From: Allantophomopsis cytisporea
Taxonomy: Eukaryota; Ascomycota; Leotiomycetes; Phacidiales; Phacidiaceae
Reading direction: 5' to 3'
NCBI GenBank assembly: GCA_024752435.1
Contig: CP103037.1
Coordinates: 1,922,001-1,986,000, forward strand
Length of the DNA: 64,000 bases
Each line of letters starts with the position of its first letter. The stretch's first letter is position 1. A program made the translations under genes and the position numbers. The notes beneath the pieces are model-generated. The model ran no database searches. It saw only the letters and a program-made list of their open reading frames with translations, and was not told the origin of the DNA. Below are positions 58,101-64,000 of this stretch, piece by piece.

Positions 58101-59621
58101 TAGTTGGCGTCGTAGTAACAGTCTGCTTGCTTGTAATAGTCGTGGCAGGGTCATAATCTGGCGTTGATACACTCGTAAAGACCACACTTGGGTCTTTGGT
58201 AGTGATAATGACCGGGCTACTCTCCTCGAGGCCGGCCGTCTTCGCAAAATAGCCGACGGTGAGTAGATGATAGGATGGTGCAACAGAGTAGGCCTCGGAC
58301 TCGGCGAGTAGTGGCGTGACTGTATAGATTGTGTAGATTGATGTGGCTTCGAAGGAGATGGCACAGGCAGGGAGAAGTGCTGATGCGGTAGAGATGGGGG
58401 ACGCGATGGACCAGGTTCCTGAAATGGTAGTGGAGAAATCGGGGTCGGGTGGAGAGGTGGTGGTGATGTTGTAGGAAGAAGGGGTTGTTGTTATGAGGCT
58501 GTTGTTGGAAGCTATGGTTGTAATGGTGCTGTTGTCCTCAAGATAGGGGGGTACGGTAGTAACAGGCTCGTAGAATATATAGGACATGCATGTTGCTGTT
58601 CCATTCAAGGTGCCCTCGGTGCTATTTACTGGAACACTACCTAACGCAAAGCTGGTTTCTGTGGCTGTGGGGTATGGGGGCGAACTGCTGTTTGTGAGGT
58701 CGGTTGATGCGATCGTTATTGCTGAAGGAACTTCACCTGGGATATAGTATGCAATGGTTGAGGTGTCGTTGGGGTCGAAAACAGGAAATGCTGTTAAGTA
58801 TGTCGGGGCTGGAGTTATTGTCAAGGGCAGCGTTGTAGTATTAGACGATCCCGACATTGAAGAGTTTAGAGCTGGTGTAATTGTTGCAATCTCTACTCCT
58901 GAAGGTATTGATACATTGGAAGATCCCGTGCCGTGAGGTATTGATGTAGTGTTGGAGGATCCCGTACCCAGGGGAATTGGAATTGCTGAGCCTGATGGGA
59001 TTCCAGTTATATTGAGGATTTTGGTACTTGAAAACTCCATATCAGAAGTAGAGTTGATTTCTGTTGAATTGGAGATTGTGGTTGGAAAACCAGTGCTCAC
59101 GGGAGTTGATGATATTAAGGTCTCAGTTGCATTTGAAAGCCCACTTGAGGAGTTAGCTCCCAATGGCACCGACACAGAAGTCGGAGGACTTTTAGATGAG
59201 TATGCAGTTCCAATGAAACCCCCACTTATCCGAGGAGGTGGCCACGAATTGGGCACCGGTGTGGGGAGGGGGCTATCAGTGGTATTCGAAACAGGTAACG
59301 AGATCCAAGTCCCAGAAGTTGTAGGTAGAGTGGAACTAGGGGTAGAATTGTATTCTGATTCTGTACTCAGTATTGAGGAGGAAGAATATGGTGATGAAGA
59401 GACATGTAATCCTGTTGACAAAACATATGGGTGTGGTGATTCCACATGTCCATTGCTGCCATTGGCATATCGACGTCCAAGCCAATAGTCTATGGCCAGG
59501 TCAGCCATTGATGATTCTCAACACATCAGCACAAACAATACAACATACCAGGCCGTGCGGCAACAGTATAAAATGACGATGTTGCCGCTGCTATGAAAAT
59601 GAGAGCATGAAACAAAGGCAT
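55156..59621 (-). CDS. Large repeat-built GPI-anchored cell-wall (adhesin-like) protein
   Basis: This is a predicted cell-surface protein with no recognised enzyme domain. The model has exons 59621-59549 and 59489-55156 (intron GTATGT..CATAG), giving 1468 residues. The first exon encodes a signal peptide (LFHALIFIAAATSSFYTVAA). Parts in order: a Ser/Thr/Pro-rich region (about 40-480) with many Asn-X-Ser/Thr sites; a Gly/Ser-rich spacer (57,470-58,030; GGSGSSG-type); four modules of about 65-70 residues built on TTNINNIPVVISPTN and DGQTFAISPSKV; about eight looser modules of about 55-65 residues carrying MTEIGS-type and VNGEPVSIG-type strands; then a Ser/Thr-rich stem and a C-terminal hydrophobic tail (KTIVSLCIAIGVGFLLV) typical of a GPI signal. 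The beta-rich, evenly spaced modules suggest a beta-solenoid stalk (inference). Adhesion or wall structure is the likely role. Confidence 0.85.
57470..58030 (-). repeat. Gly/Ser-rich low-complexity coding repeat in the wall protein gene
   Basis: Within the wall protein gene this segment encodes almost only Gly and Ser with scattered Asn, Asp and Thr. It probably forms a flexible spacer between the Thr-rich head and the repeated modules, and is likely to vary in length between strains. The opposite strand stays open by composition and reads Pro/Glu repeats. Confidence 0.9.
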
Positions 59622-61030
59622 GATTCTGAAGAGTCTTTCATGAGTATATCTTCAGCCAGACAGCAAAAGAAATTCGTGTAAAGAGTATAAGTAGAAGTGT
59701 GAAGAAGATTGAGTAACGGAGTAGGCGGAGAAGCTCCCAATGATCTGATAACTCTCAACTTCGATTCTTAGCACGCAGGACAATCGAGACAATAACGACA
59801 GTGATATTCGAGTTTCCAAAAGAGGGGCAAAACCGTGAAATAGATTAGGGTATAATCAGCAAAGGCGATTATGATGAGCCACGGTTATTCCCGGTTCTGG
59901 ATACGAATGATGGTAAGAATAAAAAAATAAAAAGCGGTAGCATACATGGCCACAACTTAAAGAATGAGTTGGGAGTCCGCTGGCTAGACCTTGTCTTGTG
60001 GCTAAAGATCCACACGCCATGGTGGCCTACTAAGGGATTACCGCGATTGGTGTCGAAGCCTTACGCACACTAAAGCTGGCTTATTGAGGGTTGTGGAGCT
60101 GCCAGATGCACCGACAGGGACAGTGCTGATGGGCGAATACAACAAACAGACTCCAATGCCATTGCCATCGAGCACCGATTGGAGAGAAGGAGATGGGTTG
60201 TGGTGGTGGGGGCTGAATTCCAGTAAATTATTCTGACTTTTGCCTGATTCTTGGGGATTGCGCTCTCTCTCTCTCTCACTCTCTCTTCCATGCTCGTGCG
60301 ATGCACGTTCTGAATGGTAAACTGACACTTGGGGTGGTAGGAAGGGTTTTCCGTGCCTGTTGTATGCTCATGTAATACTATACTACTACTGCGCTGTCTC
60401 TATTCAGCGCTGTATGGGTAGATGAGTGAGATGGCACAATGGATAGACGCGTCCACACGGTAGAGTAATCTTCTTGAGTAAATAAATGCATCTGGTGAAT
60501 CTGCACGTCAATACTATTGTAGGGACATTTTTAATCCGTACCACCGTCTTCTCCGTCTCTGTTTCTCTCTCCCTCTCTCTCTATCTATTTTTGTCTTCGC
60601 TGCTGTTTGGAGGGTCGGAGCACGGAGTATATATTGATTCGTTGCTACTGGCAATTATTGCGTCTGCTCATGCTCTGGGGGGAGGGGGCTGAGTCGTATT
60701 TGACTAAAAGAGGTGCGATAAGTCCGATGTTGGGTGTGCGTTGTACATAATTTCATACTTTATACTTTTTGCTCGTACAGTAAGAATGGGAAATGTGAGT
60801 CTTGAGTAACCACCCATCTGCGCTGTACCTTACTCATGCTTGGAGGATACTAAGTAAGACGGAGGGATCTTGAAAGGTCAATGGTCGTCTGGATGGAAGA
60901 ATAATGCAAGGAACAGGGAATGAAACTGGGGGAGGATGCATACAAGATGGTGGTCCTATGGTAACTTGAACGCCTATAAGACCCCCGAGAGAGAGAAAGC
61001 TGGGGAGTATCAAACAAGTCTTATTTGTTA

Positions 61031-61064
61031 CAGTGCAGTACAGTACGGTACAGTACGGTGCAGA
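61031..61064. repeat. (CAGTA)n-type imperfect pentamer repeat
   Basis: About six copies of a CAGTA/CGGTA unit lie head to tail in the gap before the right end of the window. Confidence 0.85.
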
Positions 61065-61477
61065 CAATGCAGGTAGTACTAGGTATTAATTAGCATTGAC
61101 TGTCAGCAGCGAACCTTCGCTGCAGTTTATGGAGCCACCGCAGCCACCAGATGGATGACCCCTAGATGCCTCGTCATTCGCCGTTGAGGTTCGCTCGGGT
61201 GATTCCAGCGGCCAACTCCCAGCTCCTCCTACTCAGCGCCCAGCGCCCCACGCGCCCCAAGCTCTGAGAATCATACTGTCCACGGTACAGCACCAAAGAA
61301 CAATTAACACGGACACGTGCACGTGCACGCACGCACGCACCAGTGGGGACGTGGGGTGATGATTGATTAACCTCTGACTTATGACTGACTACAAGCTTAA
61401 GGTAAACTTATGATAAGGTAACCGTCTAGGCTCTAGCTTCTAACCACTAGTGCCTAGCCTCTTGGCCACGCTAGTCT

Positions 61478-61504
<27 letters not shown>
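61478..61504. repeat. (CTAGCCA)n heptamer tandem repeat
   Basis: Three perfect copies of CTAGCCA and a partial fourth lie head to tail, with further diverged copies (CTAGCCT, CTAGTCT) just upstream. Confidence 0.9.
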
Positions 61505-61508
<4 letters not shown>

Positions 61509-63429
61509 ACTCACTCTCCATTCCTCAGTAGCTCATCCCGTCTTTTACTATCTTACTTGTGTACTACTGCGTAGGCTCATGGTCTTCAGTCTGTGGTCTG
61601 TGTCTTCGGCCTCCATAGCCATCACCGGAGCCTCTGGCCACAAAGTCGTTAAATCTAACTTAGTTGAACCGAATTGCCGCTCTCATAGGCAGGCTGAGTG
61701 ATCCTACCAACCACTTTCTTCGTTTTCCTCTCTTTCCTCATTTTCCTCATTCCTATCTTCTTCGGCATCCATTTTCTCCCTTTTCTCTTCAACACAATCA
61801 CTACATAAAACTTTGCCTTACACCATCCTCACGAACGCATATTCATCTAATATCTTCGATCAAAGCTGGGGATTATCAATCTACCCCATGAGGCGCTTGG
61901 GGGTGGGGTAAATTGCCCAGCCTAAGGTACTCCGGATAATCTGTAAATTAAATATCCATGTCGCTCACGTGTACTCAAGGCATGAAACGAAATCAATGTT
62001 ATCCCTTGGAGAACCGATACTTCTAGGTTCTGCAAATCCATAGGACATTCCGTTGCACTCAATATTATTGCACATGCAATTTACGTGCACGCAGTACGTC
62101 TTCTCATTCGTTATATATCATTAAGTAATCGTTCTCCGCGGTTCGATGCCCTTGATGCCTGGACATGGATATATACTTTACGAATAGTCCGGAAAAGTCA
62201 GCTTGGAAACTCGAGGGATAAATCCCTCCGGGGGACTTGAAAGGTGTTTTTGTGGCGCGCGGAGGGGTAACACAGGGAGAAATTATTGATCAATCATATC
62301 GAAGCTTCCCATAACAGAAGAAGAAGATTCGCTCGCTCATACCTGCGCTGCTCTCCCGTCGGACACTAAAACACTTTCCCGTCCCTGGGAATGGATACCA
62401 TGAGATTGGGGCTCAAGGGTATACCATCGTTACCATCAAGCCGGACGAGTGGGTCTTGCAGGACTATCGGCTATAGCATAAAGAGAAGGATATATCGGGT
62501 AGAACGAGTATAAATGTAGCGGTGAAGGTTAGGATGAAGATTAGGATGAGGATGGAGCTGAAGATGATATTTGCGATGATAAACACTCGGTAGGTCTTGT
62601 TAAAATTGCAAGAAAACTCCCAACTATACGAAGCACGATCCCGAGACTTGTGTAAGAGGGCGTTGACTTCGTAAATGTGGAGAATAGATCCACATAGGAA
62701 GAATGAGGATGGAGTAGGCGTATAATGGTGTGGTCTAATACCCCAGTCTCCTTCGTATATCTGTACGCTAGTTAGGTCGTATTTATGTGCATTTTCTATG
62801 TACTTTTGACTTGCCACGCGTACGAAACCACCAGGGGAGTAAATTCAAGCTGAAAACCGCGTGCAAGAACTGTTGGCTTACATAGATAGTGTAGAACTTG
62901 AAAAGTAATGATGTTTATTAATATGTTAGTCAACAAATAAGACGATTATCACATGTCATCGTCGTAACTTATAGACGAGTTGCTCAACGTGATTTTACTT
63001 TATTCTACCTTTTATTATCTCAACTTTGTGCAAGAGAGAACATATGCATTTTGTGGAGGTGTGTTAGTAGAACAGTGAAAGTAATGAGGTGAGTATGGTG
63101 GACAAGCAAAGGGAGAAGATGTCATGCCACTCATTGTGCACATGAAAGACAGCTGAGGAGTATCTGGTTGTTAGGCTGTAACAACAAGAACAAAACGAAA
63201 CTATAGGAAATTACCGGTTATGACTAATGTTGTAGTCATAGTGAGCGACTGAAGCACTTTCTTAAACATGTATTGTGCGATATATATCAGACGATACATC
63301 AGACAATATATCTATAATGACTGTAGAATATAAAAACATTCTACGATGGATATATTTCTATTGAAATTGGAATGTAGTCAAACCAACCAAGAGCTTTGAC
63401 TGGAAATAACAAATAAGATGCTTAAAAAG

Positions 63430-63900
63430 TATTACAAGACACAAGAATCGATGAGACCACAGCCTCGTAAAGCTGTCTTCCATCCGTTCGACTCGGGATC
63501 GCTGCTGAAATCACAGGTGTGCGGTGCACCATCGACCAGCATCGGACCAGCTGTGACTTCCTGATCCACGATTCCGTTATACGTGCGCTGCGATTGTTGT
63601 CATAGAATCAAATCATCGACTGTGCCATGAATGAAGAATATGGGCGTCTGGAAATTGCCACGCACGATCTAGGCCCGTGGACTGACTAGGATATTTTTGC
63701 TCAGTCCAGGCTGTGGAAGCATCTTCCAATATTTCACTGATGTCTTTGCAGCTCTCCTCTTGCTCGGAGGGCCGCCGATGATTACGGACAAGGTTTGAGC
63801 TCTCCAGTTGATGGGTAGCACGATATAGCAGCTGGATCTGTATGAATGCGTAGGTCGGACAGCGGCTCCTATACGCCTACTACGCCGTAGTTGGTGATCT
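63430..63900 (-). pseudogene. Decayed alpha/beta hydrolase fragment
   Basis: Reading the minus strand from about 63,680 to 63,430, one frame gives a recognisable C-terminal part of an alpha/beta hydrolase: TPIFFIHGTVDDLI (the strand carrying the catalytic Asp), then QSQRTYNGIVDQ, and LVDGAPHTCDF with the His of the triad, ending SNGWKTALRGCGLID. A stop codon interrupts it straight after GTVDDLIL. Further upstream (to about 63,900) fragments in other frames, such as DLRIHTDPAA, look like the preceding part, broken by stops and frameshifts. Families with this ending include fungal esterases and lipases. I see no N-terminal catalytic Ser motif within the window. The simple reading is a dead gene copy; an undetected intron could also explain the stop. 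Confidence 0.55.
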
Positions 63901-64000
63901 ACTACCTATTAGATAAGTCGTTAGTACAAGGTCATATTTCCTTGTTTTTTAGTTCGTATCAGGTGACTTATTGGTTCATCTTGAATTGCTTCCAAAATGT

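Larger units (their letters stand above)
59622..63429. other. Intergenic region, 3.8 kb, repeat-bearing
   Basis: This begins with the wall protein promoter. It holds CT-rich tracts (around 60262-60288 and 60555-60585), pentamer repeats (61031-61064), a tandem pair of CACGTG boxes (61314-61325) and a heptamer array (61478-61504). A minus frame at 62817-62464 (117 codons, with one strongly hydrophobic segment near its end) is uncertain and has no motif or intron evidence. No gene is called. Confidence 0.5.

Noticed and set aside
57444..58103. Long plus-strand frames reading Pro/Glu/Leu-rich protein opposite the wall protein
   Set aside because: They are the composition shadow of the Gly/Ser-rich coding repeat on the minus strand; Gly/Ser codons read backwards give Pro and Glu with few stops.
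62138..62150. GGTTCGATGCC resembling a tRNA B box
   Set aside because: Flanking bases do not pair into a T-arm and no acceptor or anticodon stem can be drawn around it.
62464..62817. 117-codon minus frame with a hydrophobic segment
   Set aside because: It has no supporting motif, intron or neighbour context; the hydrophobic part arises from a repeated ATCCTAATC-like pyrimidine-rich run. Left as uncertain, not called.

Overview
The window looks like nuclear DNA of a filamentous ascomycete (Pezizomycotina). Genes carry several short introns of about 45-60 bases with GT..AG ends, neighbours lie on both strands without operons, and the gene set is typical: an ESA1-type acetyltransferase, kinesin-5, MCM6, a type II NADH dehydrogenase, and a GPI-anchored wall protein with a fungal signal peptide. 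A Leotiomycetes-like source is a guess from gene style and base composition, not a demonstrated placement. All splice models were made by hand from frame continuity and family motifs; no alignment was run.

Layout. 1-17,100 is gene dense: a small membrane-anchored hypothetical protein (+), a GH125/MUG157 mannosidase (-), ESA1 histone acetyltransferase (-) facing REX4 exonuclease (+) across a 250-base shared promoter, a cyclopropane-fatty-acid-synthase-like methyltransferase (-), kinesin-5/BimC (+), and mitochondrial isoleucyl-tRNA synthetase (-), convergent with the kinesin. About 18,100-32,090 is a gene-poor 14-kb block full of short tandem repeats, with no gene I can support. 32,093-43,680 is dense again: an unrecognised 266-residue acidic protein (-) with a GC-AG intron, a type II NADH dehydrogenase (+), MCM6 (+) with a palindromic pair of MluI cell-cycle boxes, tRNA-Ser(AGA) (-), and an MFS sugar porter (-). 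After a 2.8-kb gap come a secreted protein of unknown activity (-) and an APC-family permease (+) sharing a divergent promoter, an acyl-CoA thioesterase (-), an NmrA-like protein (-), and a 1468-residue repeat-built GPI-anchored wall protein (-). The right end (59,622-64,000) is sparse and holds the decayed remains of an alpha/beta hydrolase.

How the genes relate. Most are unlinked housekeeping functions: chromatin, RNA processing, spindle, replication, mitochondrial translation and respiration. I see no secondary-metabolite cluster, CRISPR array, intact transposon or defence island. The 46-60 kb part leans to cell-surface and nutrient functions (secreted protein, permease, wall protein), but no shared control is shown. 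The least explained items are the modular wall protein, the unnamed GC-AG-intron gene, the inverted cell-cycle element before MCM6, and the long repeat-rich gene-poor block.
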